Origin: Ophiobolus disseminans
Lineage: Eukaryota > Ascomycota > Dothideomycetes > Pleosporales > Phaeosphaeriaceae
Assembly (NCBI GenBank): GCA_010093685.1
Contig: MU006231.1
Coordinates: 296,428-360,427, forward strand
DNA: 64,000 bases
Direction of reading: 5' to 3'
The notes beneath the pieces are model-generated. The model saw only the letters and a list, made by a program, of their open reading frames with translations, had not been told where the DNA came from and did no database searches. Within the stretch, counting starts at the first letter, position 1, and the number at the start of each line of letters is the position of its first letter. Shown here one piece after another: positions 1 to 11,400 of the stretch. The position numbers were made by a program, and so were the translations under genes.

Positions 1-2380
1 AGAGGTCAGAAAATGGCACAACTATCTCCGAGGGCACATACGCCTGTCGGACACGGCGACTGTCTCTGTCCTGGATCTTGTCGAAAACAACATGCTCCAA
101 ACAGAAACAAACAACCGCTTCGAGCTGGAAGAGCTTTGCGATAAGCTTGAAGAGATTCTCGAGTCAGCGACCACAAGGGTTAACAGTCTCAAAATTCACT
201 CAAGAAAAACAGATCCCGTGGTATTGCAAGCGCTCTATAACATTGAGGCAAAGGCACATCAAGAATCCATCGAGCGAAGATCAATCCCACTCAACCACCC
301 AATCGCAGCGAATACTGGTCCCGAAAGCCTCAACCCACCGCAGAGGGCCAGAGCGACAATGCAAGTACATAAAGAGCGCATCATGCAGAAGAAGCCGCTC
401 GGGCAAACGCCATACCGCAGGGAGATTCTTGAGAAGGAACTCAAGGCGAATACCATTTTCACAGAGGATGGTGACAGAAACCTTGAAGCTCACAATGGTG
501 GCTTTACTGACAGTCCCACGGACGCTCACCCTGATGGCGACGCTTTTGAGATCGCTCGCACGGCAAGGAAAAGGAATCCAGTCGTATCGGGATATTTGCC
601 AAGCGTACAACCACCAGCCGCGCTTTCTTCTCCTTATCAAGAACCGGCAAGACAATCGCAATACTTGTCGCAATACAAGTCCAACGGCAATGATCTTGAG
701 TCACAAGGGCTTGTTCGAACTCATCATCAACCAGCCACAGCGACGAATCCGGCGAGCCACGTGCCATTGAGCGACTTCACTGGAGCAAGACAAATTGGCC
801 AAGGTACTACTGCAGCGATGCATTCGCCAGAGAGAATCTATTCGCACTATTCGTCATCGTCTCCAACAACTCCCACATCCCATACTGGTGCTTTTAGACC
901 ACACTTCCCATCGCCCCCAGGGCCGACGTCTATCACACATTCACCTCAAAACCCTATGTCGCCAAACGCAATCTTTGGGATTGATCAACCGGGCTTCTCG
1001 CCCACCACGGGGCACAATCAGCAATACCATTGGCAGGCGAATGGTGCTCCACAGCTTAACAATCCCAGTCCGAATCACTCCAACTTTCGAGAGGAGCGCA
1101 CGTATGAGCCGAATCATAGTGGTTCGGGCATCGATGAATCATATTCACCGCCCAATCCGCTGATAACGGTGTCTCATCCTGTCGGACCTGTATCGCCAAT
1201 GACGCCCGTGAGGCGTCGCGACACCAGAGACTACGCAGCAGAGAAGCAGGTCGTCGTTAACGATCACTCCGAAACTTTACATGGGTCATATGAACTTCTT
1301 CCGCTTTCCGTTTTAGACCTCCCTTACGACGTTTGTTCCGTGCGAACATCGGTCGACCATGAAGACCCGAAAGGTAAACGCGCAATGTTCAAGGGCATGT
1401 TCGGAATCGAAGAACGAAAAGTGGACAAGAGTCTCACCCAGACTTACGGCGATGGTCGCGAGATTGTAGGTGTCCATAACACTGCGGTCATGCATGATCA
1501 CACTAACGTGAACTAGATTTTTGTCGTTGACAATGGTGCATCCATGTTTAATCACTGGCCAATTGTAGTCTTTGTTGCCGAAACGTTGGTCAAAAGGGCT
1601 GCTGGCTTAGACAAGAATGGTGTTGATCTCAAATTCACGATCGACGCATCCGAGCATAATAAGCACGGGCTCAAAAGAGATGCGGGCAGGAAAGAGTTTC
1701 GGGCTGCCCTGGATGCCGCAGCCCCCGAATTTTCCAAACTCAACGATTTTCAGCCCGACAATGAGTTTCAAACCGACATGTTTACCGTCTTGGATGAGAT
1801 TGTCAAAGGCTGGAAGAATAGTGGCAAGCCTCCGACGACTCTGTTAGTCCTTACTGACGGTGTCTGGGCGAACACTATGGCAAACTTGGTGGACAACATA
1901 ATACTCAACCTTGCGAAAGAAGCATCGACAAGCAAACACGTAGGGAAACGTCCCTTCAGCATCCAGTTCATCCGATTTGGAGAGCAATGCGTAGAGAAGC
2001 TTGATAAATTGGACAACCAATTGTGCAGCGAACGTGGCTTTCGAGACATCGTTGACCACTGCTCCTGGCGCTCGACAGTGGAGAAGATGTTCAAAGGCAG
2101 CATCGACAGTCGGCATGACCAGTACGATCCTGTCGAGTTACCCATCACACACTCGTATCCTGACCTCGTCAATCTCTTCCGCGTCTTCAACGATGAGTCA
2201 CTCCACGAGAGTGATCAGTCACACGCCAGCCTCTTGACGCCCCTCTCGCCACGTCGATCTATGTCACGATCGTCCAGCCACAGCTCCAAATCAGGATCTC
2301 ATCAGCCCAAACGCGAATCCATACCTCCGCCACGTTCGGAAAGCTGGAAGTTACCCAATCGAGGGCTCTTCTCAGCATAG
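1..2380 (+). CDS. von Willebrand A-like domain protein, 5'-truncated
   Basis: The reading frame is already open at base 2, so the N-terminus lies upstream of the window. Exon one runs to 1465; a 51-nt intron (1466-1516, GTAGGT donor, CTAAC branch, CTAG acceptor) joins exon two (1517-2380) in frame. Exon two opens with IFVVDNGASM, a hydrophobic strand followed by D-x-G-x-S like the metal-site strand of von Willebrand A domains, then helix-rich sequence, a second strand (TTLLVLTDGVW) and a third (FSIQFIRFGEQ), which fits a Rossmann-like vWA fold. Exon one carries a helical stretch near the window edge (VLDLVENNML...ELCDKLEEIL) that could be the end of a kinase-like or helical domain, then a long Pro/Ser-rich linker. 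The C-terminus is Ser/Arg-rich. The function is unknown; the vWA reading is from motif and fold pattern only. Confidence 0.75.
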
Positions 2381-2642
2381 AGTCATCTGTATCACATTCA
2401 TCCTTCGACTTCCTTCGCTTCGCATCGCATGGACCTGTTTGCATATTCGTTGTACATATTACGCATACTTTCGGCATTTGGCAGGCAGATCAAGATACCC
2501 ATAGGACGGCGTTCACTTACTATTTCAGCCACGACGCGAAGAAGACATCTTGCATGCAAAAACGCAATCTCAAAAGCGCATATAGAATAATTATGAAACT
2601 GCTCGACACACAGAATTACATAGACGTAATTATACTACATCA

Positions 2643-3389
2643 CTACTGTGGACGCTCACTCCTATGCCTCCCACTCCTACTTCCCCTCCCCCCACCACCC
2701 CTCGCTTGCTCTTCCTGCAACTTCCTAATCTCATCCTGCACCTTCCAATTCGCATTCGGATCGTCTGCGCGTCCATGCTTCTCGGGCTGCAATTTCGACA
2801 TGCCCGGCACATGTTCGCGCAGCCCGAAGTGACCGAAGGGCTTGGGATCGGAGACTGTAGCAAGCGGATCTTGTACGCCGGTGGGTAGGCGCGCACCTTC
2901 GGGGAGCTTACCTTTTCGGACGCGTTGATGGTGGGAGGGCTGGTGGGCAGAAGGTGCTGGTGGGTGGTGCGAGGCTGGGTTGGCCCAGTCGTGCGCGCTG
3001 ACCCCGTGACGACTTGGGTGTGGATATGATTGCATGCCAGGCGCGCCAAATGCCGGCGCAGAATTCCTGGGCTGGTCGTGTCTTCCCGACCCGTGACGTG
3101 CCGAGGGGTGCGCGGGCTGTGGGAAATTGAACGGCATAGACTGCGCGCGCTGAGAAGGTCGACCTGTAAAAGGGTCGAATTCGACTCCACCATTAGCCTG
3201 TTCTTGATGCCTTCGAATATGCCGCGATGGCCGTTGTCGCGAGCTGCCTTCCACCCTGTGGTACTCAGGCATATAGTCCTCTTCATCGTAGTGCTTGCGA
3301 TGCTTGTTCCTGTAGCTTTTTGGTGGGACTAGTGTTCTGCCGCCGGGTCCGAGTTCTAGGGGTGGAGGAGTGCTGTGATTGCAGCCCAT
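2643..3389 (-). CDS. Low-complexity protein with predicted N-myristoylation signal
   Basis: A single-exon 248-residue protein that starts MGCNHSTPP at a true ATG. Glycine 2, cysteine 3 and serine 6 form a textbook N-myristoylation site with an adjacent palmitoylation cysteine, which predicts attachment to the cytosolic face of a membrane. The rest is rich in His, Pro, Arg and Ser with no domain that I recognise; a short amphipathic helix (VQDEIRKLQEEQARGG) and a Gly/Arg tail close it. The motif PFTGRPSQRAQSMPFNFPQ is echoed in the next gene on the same strand. It ends 262 bp from the converging vWA gene. The function is unknown. Confidence 0.7.
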   Translation of the reverse strand: MGCNHSTPPPLELGPGGRTLVPPKSYRNKHRKHYDEEDYMPEYHRVEGSSRQRPSRHIRRHQEQANGGVEFDPFTGRPSQRAQSMPFNFPQPAHPSARHGSGRHDQPRNSAPAFGAPGMQSYPHPSRHGVSAHDWANPASHHPPAPSAHQPSHHQRVRKGKLPEGARLPTGVQDPLATVSDPKPFGHFGLREHVPGMSKLQPEKHGRADDPNANWKVQDEIRKLQEEQARGGGGRGSRSGRHRSERPQ

Positions 3390-3763
3390 TGTTGGTGTTG
3401 GTGCTGTGCTAATGTGTCAGTGCGTTGTAGGGTGGATGTGGATATGGAAGTCATGGGCGTGGTGTGGTGTAGATTGGTCCGTTTGCGACAGATGATGGGT
3501 GGCTTTATGCGCGAGGTGTGTGAACATCTTTGCTGCGATGATGTGTTGCTTGTGAGGTAACAACCTTGACATAAAGGACAATACATGTGAAGTGGTGTAA
3601 GTTGTTAGTATAGATTGATACGCTATTGTGCACTAAATTTTACCAGCTCTCAGTCACTACTGCTCTTCACAAATGTACATATGCCCATGCAGTTCAGAGA
3701 ATATGGCAAGGACTAGCATTCAACTATCAATCCATAGGAACTACTATGCCTCACCTACCAGCA
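3390..3763. other. Intergenic: promoter side of the MGC-start gene
   Basis: This 374-bp stretch lies between the start of the myristoylation-signal gene and the stop of the Gly-rich gene, both on the minus strand. I see no ORF with coding character and no repeat; it presumably holds the 5' leader of one gene and the 3' UTR of the other. Confidence 0.5.
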
Positions 3764-4204
3764 CTACCTGGAACGACGATGCGACCCCGAAGATCCGCCA
3801 TGAGGCATCTGCGGCCCTCCAAACTGCGGTCCGAACGGATTCCCTCCACCCCTTCCTGATTGCCCCGACCCCGGTATTCCGCCCTGTGGAACATTGAAGC
3901 CCATAGACGGCCCGCGATCTGCAGCTGGACCTCCAAATGGATGACCCGAGCCACCTCCTCCCATGCCCGGCCCAGGAAACAGACCGTCGCCTCCTCCCAT
4001 ACCAGGTCCAGGAAATACACCACCCTGGCTCGTATGTTGGTGTCGAGGATGCTGATGTCCATTAGAGTCAGGCTCATAGCCATTCATGTTTGCTCCTCTG
4101 CGTCCGTGGTGTCCGCGTTCTCCTCTAGGCGGTCGGTCTCCATGTGACCGTCTGCTGCTTCGATTGAACTTGGAGCTGATGAAGATGTCGAAGAAGCCTA
4201 CCAT
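3764..4204 (-). CDS. Small Gly/Pro/His-rich hypothetical protein
   Basis: A 146-residue single-exon ORF starting MVGFFDIFISSKFNRSSRR at an ATG. After a basic N-terminus it is almost wholly low complexity, with a tandem FPGPGMGGG repeat (two copies) and a block PFGGPAADRGPSMGFNVPQ that resembles a block in the neighbouring minus-strand gene. It has no signal peptide or membrane segment. A plausible 5'-leader intron (GTAAGC donor near 4262) sits just upstream. The composition suggests a disordered protein; the function is unknown, and the gene call rests on ORF length, the repeat-like resemblance to its neighbour and a clean start. Confidence 0.55.
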   Translation of the reverse strand: MVGFFDIFISSKFNRSSRRSHGDRPPRGERGHHGRRGANMNGYEPDSNGHQHPRHQHTSQGGVFPGPGMGGGDGLFPGPGMGGGGSGHPFGGPAADRGPSMGFNVPQGGIPGSGQSGRGGGNPFGPQFGGPQMPHGGSSGSHRRSR

Positions 4205-5051
4205 TGTTGTTGCAGTAGTAGTATTGCTGTTGTTGTAGATGTGGTTCTGATTACGTGCTTACCGTGTGTCTTGGTTGAGGGGGGGAGTATGATGGGGTGT
4301 AGATCGAGGGTGAGCGAGGCTGGTGTATAAGTTCTCTGGCCGTGACGTGACGTGACGTTGCGCTGCTGGTCTTCAGTGAACGTGAAGTGTAAATTCACGG
4401 TACAGCTTAACGGGGACACATATCGATGAAGTAAGCTGTACGTGTGAGCCAGAACAGAGTGACAGGGTGCGAGGCTATGTGAAGCGTTAGCAGGTGTTGA
4501 TGTGAAGGCAAATGATATGTTAGCATTCGTGATGTCAAGCAAAGTTATCAGCCAGCACATAAACACGCGTGCGATAGGAAGTAAGATGGGCCAAATGAAG
4601 GTTCATTCGAGCTACTTGTGGGTTTTATAGCAAAGTGTGTGGGGTATCATGCAATCCCAGAAAAACGCCGCTGCCATGGACGCATTGTCACCAGCCTGAA
4701 CGACTGAGGTAACGAAGAAATATGCAGACCCAAACCCAAATATCCGTATGAAATCCACGAAGGAGATGTCTTTCGTGCTGAAACTCCATGGTTCCAGTAT
4801 ATAGAGATCCTTGACCTAAGTGACAGCCAGTTCCAAATCCTCCCTTCATGTTGTTGGTATGCGCAACACACAGTTCAGATTGGTCGTGTTACATGAAATG
4901 TCGGAAAGATGTCGAAAATGGGTACGTGCAGTCGGGCACTTGACTTGTACATAAGCTAGATCAGCAGTAAGTAAAGGAAGATAGCAACAGGGGCCGGGCA
5001 GTCTTACGGTGATGACAAGATACCAATTTCCCGGAGAGGTGTTTTGGTTGC
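4205..5051. other. Gene-free stretch, 847 bp
   Basis: It lies between the starts and stops of two minus-strand genes. It holds the probable 5' leader of the Gly-rich gene, with the TGACGT array, and the 3' side of the acidic nuclear-type gene. ORFs here look like shadows and have no protein character. Confidence 0.5.
4341..4359. promoter_or_regulatory. Triple overlapping TGACGT (CRE half-site-like) array
   Basis: The sequence CGTGACGTGACGTGACGT occurs about 140 bp upstream of the start of the Gly-rich minus-strand gene. TGACGT is the core half-site of ATF/CREB-type bZIP factors. Three overlapping copies at 5-bp spacing suggest a binding cluster, although simple-repeat origin is equally possible. 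Confidence 0.35.
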
Positions 5052-6398
5052 CTAGGCAGAGCTGGCAGGGGGCAGAGGACCGCCAAAATTACCGCCAACA
5101 GGAGCGCCAAAGACGTTCTGGTTGGAACCACCTTGGCCATCCTCGTCCTCATCATTATCGCGCTGAGGATAGTGATAGCGAGGAATTATGGTGTCACAGT
5201 CGCTGAACGAGACGCGCTTGCGCTTGCGAGGCGCGCCGGGGCACTCCAATTCGCGTGCGGCCTGGAGCGGGGTACGAGGTGCAAGACGACCGTAGTCAAC
5301 GGACTGTTGGCGCCTATGAGCGCACACGAAGGGAACGCCGCGCTGATCTGAAGCGAGCCGGTTGGATGAAGCAAGGGGAAGCACCACAGACAGGAAAGTG
5401 CCATACAGGACGGGCGCGGGCCTGTACGGCATGACTAGATGATAACGATCAGTCTCCTTGTACGCACGCTTGAGGGTCACGATGTAGGACTGTTGGCCTA
5501 CGAAGCGCGTAGGCTTCTTTCGGGGAAGTGAGGTCTTGGGCGTACCGGTCTCCTGCAGCGTAGCCTTTGGAGAATTAGCACTGGACATGATAGAGCCTGA
5601 CTTCTTGTTCTTGCGTGTCCACGCCATTCTCAACTGGGGGACCTGGTGGCCCTCGGCGATCTGCTTGCAGCGAAGCTTCAAAAGAGCTTGCTGGAGCGCA
5701 CCGGCTGTGCAAGACTCGCTGACGACCTGGGAAGCTTGGTCGAAAGGAATCTGAATTCCATTCTCGCCGCAAGCCCAGACCAGTCCGAGGGCCACATTCT
5801 TCCAGTCGTTGTCATCCCATTTAAGAAGCTTCGCTCGCGGCTGGCGTGGCTTACGAGGAACACCGTCTTTGTTCGTCTTCAGAACCTTGGACGGGCGCCG
5901 CTCCTCATAGCCACTTGAGTCGCCCTCGCTCTCAGACTCTGGTGTGTAACTCACTGTATGCTCAACTCCTTCCTCGACCTTGACCTCGTCCTCAACTTCA
6001 GTGCTACCAGAACCTTCCTCGACGGTGAGGGTTGGCTTGCCCTCTTGAACCTCGGGGATGGCTGTGGGAACATCGTAAGCAAATGATGTGAACGGGTACA
6101 TATCATTGCCGGGAGGAGCAGAGTACAACGACAGGGACGCGTCGTAGAACTGGTCATAGTTGCCGTCACCGCCACTGTATACATCGTGCAGAGGTGGGTA
6201 GTCAGTGAAGGCAGTATCACCGCCGTTGTAGGCATCGTATGGAGCAAAGTGCTCGCCGCCGAAGGCGTATCCATGACGAGAGAACTCACTAGCGAGCGCG
6301 CCATGAGAGGCGTCGACGTAGCGGACGTTGTCGCTCTTAGCTGGCTCAGCGCCGGTGTTGGCATAGCTGTCAGCATTCTTGTTGTCGAAGTCGGACAT
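5052..6398 (-). CDS. Acidic nuclear-type hypothetical protein with conserved fungal helical domain
   Basis: A 448-residue protein if translation starts at 6398, where the context is a perfect CCACCATG. The frame stays open to an ATG at 6518 (MAHYHNNQ), but the stretch between looks like a leader intron (6532-6405: GTAAGA donor, CTAAC branch, ACAAG acceptor), so the inner start is preferred. A second leader intron is visible at 6649-6592. The N-terminal half is acidic and Tyr/Gly-rich; a basic run (PRKPRQPRAKLLKW) leads into a domain DDNDWKNVALGLVWACGENG...ALLKLRCKQIAEG that looks like a helical DNA- or protein-binding module; a second basic cluster (PRKRKRVSF) fits a nuclear localisation signal. 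This suggests a chromatin or transcription protein, but I recognise no named family. Confidence 0.7.
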   Translation of the reverse strand: MSDFDNKNADSYANTGAEPAKSDNVRYVDASHGALASEFSRHGYAFGGEHFAPYDAYNGGDTAFTDYPPLHDVYSGGDGNYDQFYDASLSLYSAPPGNDMYPFTSFAYDVPTAIPEVQEGKPTLTVEEGSGSTEVEDEVKVEEGVEHTVSYTPESESEGDSSGYEERRPSKVLKTNKDGVPRKPRQPRAKLLKWDDNDWKNVALGLVWACGENGIQIPFDQASQVVSESCTAGALQQALLKLRCKQIAEGHQVPQLRMAWTRKNKKSGSIMSSANSPKATLQETGTPKTSLPRKKPTRFVGQQSYIVTLKRAYKETDRYHLVMPYRPAPVLYGTFLSVVLPLASSNRLASDQRGVPFVCAHRRQQSVDYGRLAPRTPLQAARELECPGAPRKRKRVSFSDCDTIIPRYHYPQRDNDEDEDGQGGSNQNVFGAPVGGNFGGPLPPASSA

Positions 6399-6649
6399 GG
6401 TGGGCTTGTAAGTCCTTGTTCGTTCGAGGTTAGTTGTCGTGTTCTGGATAACGTGCAACTTCTCGTCGTCTGTCTCTGGACCCACCACGGTGAGTTGGTT
6501 GTTATGGTAGTGCGCCATGATGGTTGTCTTACGAGGATGCGAGAATGTCACGGGTGCAGATCGCGTTGTTCTGGTCTTTCAAGCGGTGCGCCTAGGTGCG
6601 ATATTAGTATGTGTGTTGTGGGTGAAAAGCGACCTGGGGGTGAGCTTAC

Positions 6650-8229
6650 CTTTGAGCGAGTAGTCAACGGAACGGAGCCAGCAAAGGTTCAGGGAACCAA
6701 GGCGAGCTTTCAGTGATGGAGAGATCCACGAGCAAAGAATCTGCGCGCTGTTAGCATATCGTTGTCAGGAAAAGCTGTGGCGAGCGATGGAGTTCGAAAA
6801 TGGTGCGGGGAGCTCGAGAATCACAACAAGCCAACACCAGCAGACACGACCTTGCAGGCACTGTAACTGAGATGCGAGGCTCGATGCTGCGATGGGGAAG
6901 GTGGGCGCAATGCAGGGGAGGGTTTGGGGTACATACCGAGGAGTTGTGGGTGCAGAGGAGAGGGAGAAGCAGCGACCGAAGGCTTTATGGAGGGGTAATC
7001 GGTCTCCGCGGTGAGCGTGAACACGACGTAAGCGACAATGAGCTCGTTCGGACCTCTTGCTTAGGCAGGTATTGTTCACCCCACACGGAAAAGCTGGTGT
7101 GAAGAGCGGCTCGTGACCTCTGCCTGCAATAGATCCCTGTAGCAGATCAACTTCTTGGTCGCTACAGCCGTTGCAAGCAAGACTGCCGTGCACGGAGATA
7201 TAGCAGCCAATGAGATGATCCCAGACGCCAGCGAGCTAGTGTACGGCAGCGGGCAAACACGCCGTGACTGCGAACGTCAAAGCTGGGGCGCCGATATTGT
7301 CTTAAGCGAAAGGACCCTGCACAAGTCTTGTAGAGCCGTGCGGATCTTTGTAGCGTCGAGCTGCTCGAGGACCGCCGCCAGCCGGGCGCTGTACGCTTCG
7401 AAGTAGATTGTCAAGCACCACCACAGCTACTATCACTCTCTTTGATCGATGACGAGGCTGCTGCTCAAGTTGCTCTTGTACCTTGTCTCGATGCGGATAT
7501 TGCAATGTAACGTGCGGATATCCGCCAAGCGACGATGTTCAAGTGAGAGAGCGTCGACGACCTGTTGAAATCTTTGACTGTGGTAAAGACAAGAAGAGTA
7601 GAAGCTCTTGACGTGCAGTATATACTTATTTACTTAGCGTACTCAACGCTCGTTTGGCGATGTGGGGCCTGCTGGTGGCGAAAGCGGAGGTGAGCAGGTG
7701 TTGGTATGGCTCACGTGACGAAGAACCCGTGTACCCTTCTGCTGGGACAGCGCTCTGACAGGCAGCTTGGCTTAAGTAAACGGCGGTGACGTCGACTTTG
7801 TTGAGAAGTGGCGGGATACGTGAGCTTGTTGAGAAGGTGTAGCGGGGCTAGTAGCCTGTGCCGGGACGTGGTAGGTGTCTTGGTAGATTGAGTTGTCGAG
7901 AGCCGAGTCCGAACATGATCATGTCGATCATCGAGCTGGAGGGAAGGTGACAGCATTAGCAGGGAGGATGGCGATATGATAGCATCAAGAAACTAACCCA
8001 AGCATGCCATGGAATACGTAGTGGAGGTGATGATCAAGCATACATGTGTGCTTGTGAACACCAACATCCACATGCGTAGCCCAAGATGCTGTGTAGAGGC
8101 TGTCCTCGTGACCACGTTGGCTCGTGGATGTGCGGAGTGTCTGTACGGACCAGTGTAAGATACTTAGAGTTTGTGGAAACAAAAGAGTGTTGTGGCAAAA
8201 GGATAGACGTGAAGACTGAAAAAAAATGT
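6650..8229. other. Gene-poor stretch upstream of the acidic nuclear protein
   Basis: It holds the promoter and leader of the minus-strand gene ending at 5052. Short ORFs on both strands lack coding character. No tRNA, transposon or repeat was seen. Confidence 0.4.
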
Positions 8230-8335
8230 GAGAGCAGCTGAGGAGAAAAGAAGGATGAAAGAGAAAGGAAGGACGAGGAAAAAGGAAGGATGAAGGAGAA
8301 AGAGACGATGGAGGAGAAAGCAAGGACAACGCAAG
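8230..8335. repeat. Purine-rich (GA) tract
   Basis: About 100 bases on the plus strand are mostly A and G, built from GGAGAAAG/GGAAGGA-like words. The complementary strand gives a spurious Ser/Leu/Phe-rich ORF. Such tracts can form triplex or nucleosome-poor DNA. Confidence 0.6.
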
Positions 8336-8365
8336 AAGTGATGATGAATAGTAACCCAGAGAAGT

Positions 8366-8408
8366 GTCCCTTAAGAAAGTTTTTACCTTATAAAGAGGTA
8401 AAAGGGAC
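8366..8408. other. Imperfect hairpin
   Basis: TTTTACCT (8381-8388) pairs perfectly with AGGTAAAA (8396-8403) around a 7-nt loop, and GTCCC (8366-8370) pairs with GGGAC (8404-8408) across a one-sided bulge. It may be chance; no T-run or gene end is beside it. Confidence 0.25.
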
Positions 8409-11400
8409 CAAGACGGTAAAGTCAGATCCGATGCTCTCACCAAGTCAGAATACTGCGATCGATAAGTGTATAGAGAAGTAGCGGTTCATGAAGAATCGCG
8501 GCAACGGATCCGACTGGGGAGTAGACCGAGAGCAAGGACGACTACCCTCAAGACTTGAGTGACAACCCGTTCTAGGATAAGAGTACTCTAAGCAAGCATG
8601 GTTCATAGCGTGAAAGTACTCATTCTGTAAAAAAGAGGCTGAACCGAGCGCCAGTGATAGTCATAACTCTCGGCGTGGAGGGTTTCGGACATCTTAGTAA
8701 GTTTCCTAGAATGATCTTACCTTTCTACCATGAAAGTATACCTCGTTGGCATATGAATGAGTGAGCCAGGGTAGACGATCAATCTCCAATGGATCATACC
8801 AGGATCATGATCGAGATGATAATGTTTTCTTGCAAATGCGTTTGACACAATCTCCTGATGCTAAGCAGAAAAGGTCCCAAAGGTCTGTGCCATAGGTGTA
8901 CTTGTTTGTACGTAAGTGTTTAATGTCTTGTCTTCCAACCTTTGAACAAAACCCTGCCATCTAGGGCATGGCGGTCTTTGTCCTTAGAATCCCTCGTGAT
9001 ATGATTAAGTCGCGATAGTAAAGTGGCCCGAACAGCTTACCACAACCATCCACATCCCGAGTATAAGAAGGTTTTTGAAGCTTGCGGAGCGGCGCGACAG
9101 AGTTATGCGCGCCGTGTAGTTGTAAATGGTACGGAACGAGAGCCTCTATCTAGCTGCCAAGTTCAAAACGGACATGATAGTCTGCATACTGGGTTATTAA
9201 CAAGTCTGAACCTTTCAGTAGAGAAATCTCCAGATTCCTCCATGGTAGCCAGCCAGCTTTATCAGTGCGAGGTATCGTTTAGTCCAGGAATTAGTGCGTT
9301 CGTCGAAAGTCGGTGTACTTACCACATGACATCTTCTCTTCCAAACGGTCATGATGCAGCGAATTGCGACAAAGAGTCGAGGGTATAGTCCGTATGGTGT
9401 AATCAAGGCGTCTGTTCCTTTGGTGTTGCCGCGATCGATGGGCGACATAAATCTTCGAACCTGCGGGCCGAGTGCCGCATGGGGTCGGTGTGGTCAACAG
9501 ACGCAGCCTAGAACGAACGGCGGTGTCACCTAGCAGCCGTAGGCATACTTGAATCAGAAGCAACCCAGACTCTCTGCGAAGTCTCACACAGCTTCGGTCG
9601 CTGGTGCGGTGGGCGTTGACGCGCTGGCCGAGTTTGAACGCGCCGCTGCTGCTCGCCGAGTTCTCAGTGTGAAGCGCGCGCATATACTGCAAGCAGATGC
9701 TGTGGTATAAAGAATCAACAGAGCCTACAGAGTCAGTTCAGGGGCCTGGGAAGGTGGTGCAGGATGAGGTGGGCGGTTTGGGAAGTAGAAGCTGCGGAGG
9801 TCAGCGGGGAGGGGAAGGAGAGTGAGGAGGTGGGATTAAGGTTTTGGACGCTAAATTGAACGGCAGGCACAATGGCCGAGTGGAGGTGGCCTTGGCACAT
9901 TCATCGCCGCCTGGAGAGGGGCCATCACGTTGCGTCAGGAGAGAAGTAGAAAGTGTAAAGGATGTATTGAAAGTGCTATTGTACTGAGGAAACTATCTGC
10001 CCGATTGTTAATACTCGTTTGAAAGGCTTTTGTGAATTGGGAAGGGGCGAACGGCTTACTAGATGCTTACATCAAGCTTGCGGGCTGTGAGTCTGGCCGA
10101 CCCAGGAGTCAAAAATGGCCCAGCAATGAAAGCAACGGCCTCTACAAGGAAAAATCTTGTCCGTATTGTGATTCTTTTGATGCAGCGCGACTCTTGCAGT
10201 CGAGGCTGCCGGTGGCGCTGCAAGCGAATACGAGCCGTCGGAACTTCGTCCGGACTTGATTTTCCTGGGCCACGAGTCCACGCTGACGAGCTCTGCTGCA
10301 ATGAGCATATTGTTGTAACACTCTGCATCGAGCAGTATAGCTCTGCTCTGGTCGTGCAGTGCATCGTGCCGTGCCTCTGTTGTGGTTCTTGATGATGTTG
10401 GACCGGTCGCCCCTTCTCTTTCCGCCAAGGTTGTTCTCTCCTTCCCATCATCCCACACCACAGCTACAATCCCAACACAACGTGCCGCCCCCCGTCGCAA
10501 AATTCCCATCATGCTGTACGCAGACCCACACTCTTTTTTGCGAGACCGAGGAGATGCCACTGGTCCCTCCTTCCCTGTTCGACGGCGTTGGGCTTCTGAG
10601 CACAGCGCGTGTCCTTCCGCGCTACCAACCTTGCTGGCAACCACAAAACGACCACTGCGCACGGCGGATGCTAAGAATTTAGAGAGGCGTCTTTGAAGGA
10701 TGGATAAGGCGTTATAACAACCTCACTTGACTGCAGATTCTTGTTGCTCACGATGCCTTCCGCCGAACGCCAGCCTCACCCCGCGACCGCCGAGATAAAC
10801 GACTCGACTACGAGAACAAGCCACAGTAACAGCTTACACGGCGCCGAAGACTCAAGCCTAGGGGCGGTGAGTCTGAGGCATCGTCCCTTGCCATTGTGTA
10901 CGAAGCCGCAATCATCAAAGCCGCCACCCCGCATACCCGATCGGCCACACAGAGATCAGAGAAGGCAGGCATGGGCAGGGGTTGTGTCTCTTTGCTCTCC
11001 CTTGAACCGTGTCGCTGTAAAGCAAAGCGGCGCATGGGCTATGATTACAAGACAGCGTAGATGGGCTCCATGCGGAGGTTGGGCGGACAACAGCATTCAA
11101 CGCGGCGGCACCTTTCTAACAACGAGAACGGTGGCAAGCTCGGAAACTTTGGTCGCTTTGACCTACTCGTCGTCGACGATCGGACACAACTTCGAATTCC
11201 GAAGCCGCAAGCGAGCGCAGCGTACACGAGAATTCTAGTCTGACCGCAGACACTTCGCTCACAGCGGAGCACACATACAAACATTCAATGTGGGCGCCAC
11301 TTTGTGCATGGGAACCATGGATCCAATGAATCGCAAAGGACCATGCTGTGGGCACCTGTACCACGCGGTTGACGCAAAACCCGGCGTAGCCACCGCCACT

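Noticed and set aside
6765..7193. 142-codon minus-strand ORF upstream of the acidic protein
   Set aside because: Cysteine-rich random composition, no splice link; probably leader or promoter sequence.
7985..8443. 152-codon Ser/Leu/Phe-rich ORF
   Set aside because: It is the complement of the purine tract and has only low-complexity sequence.
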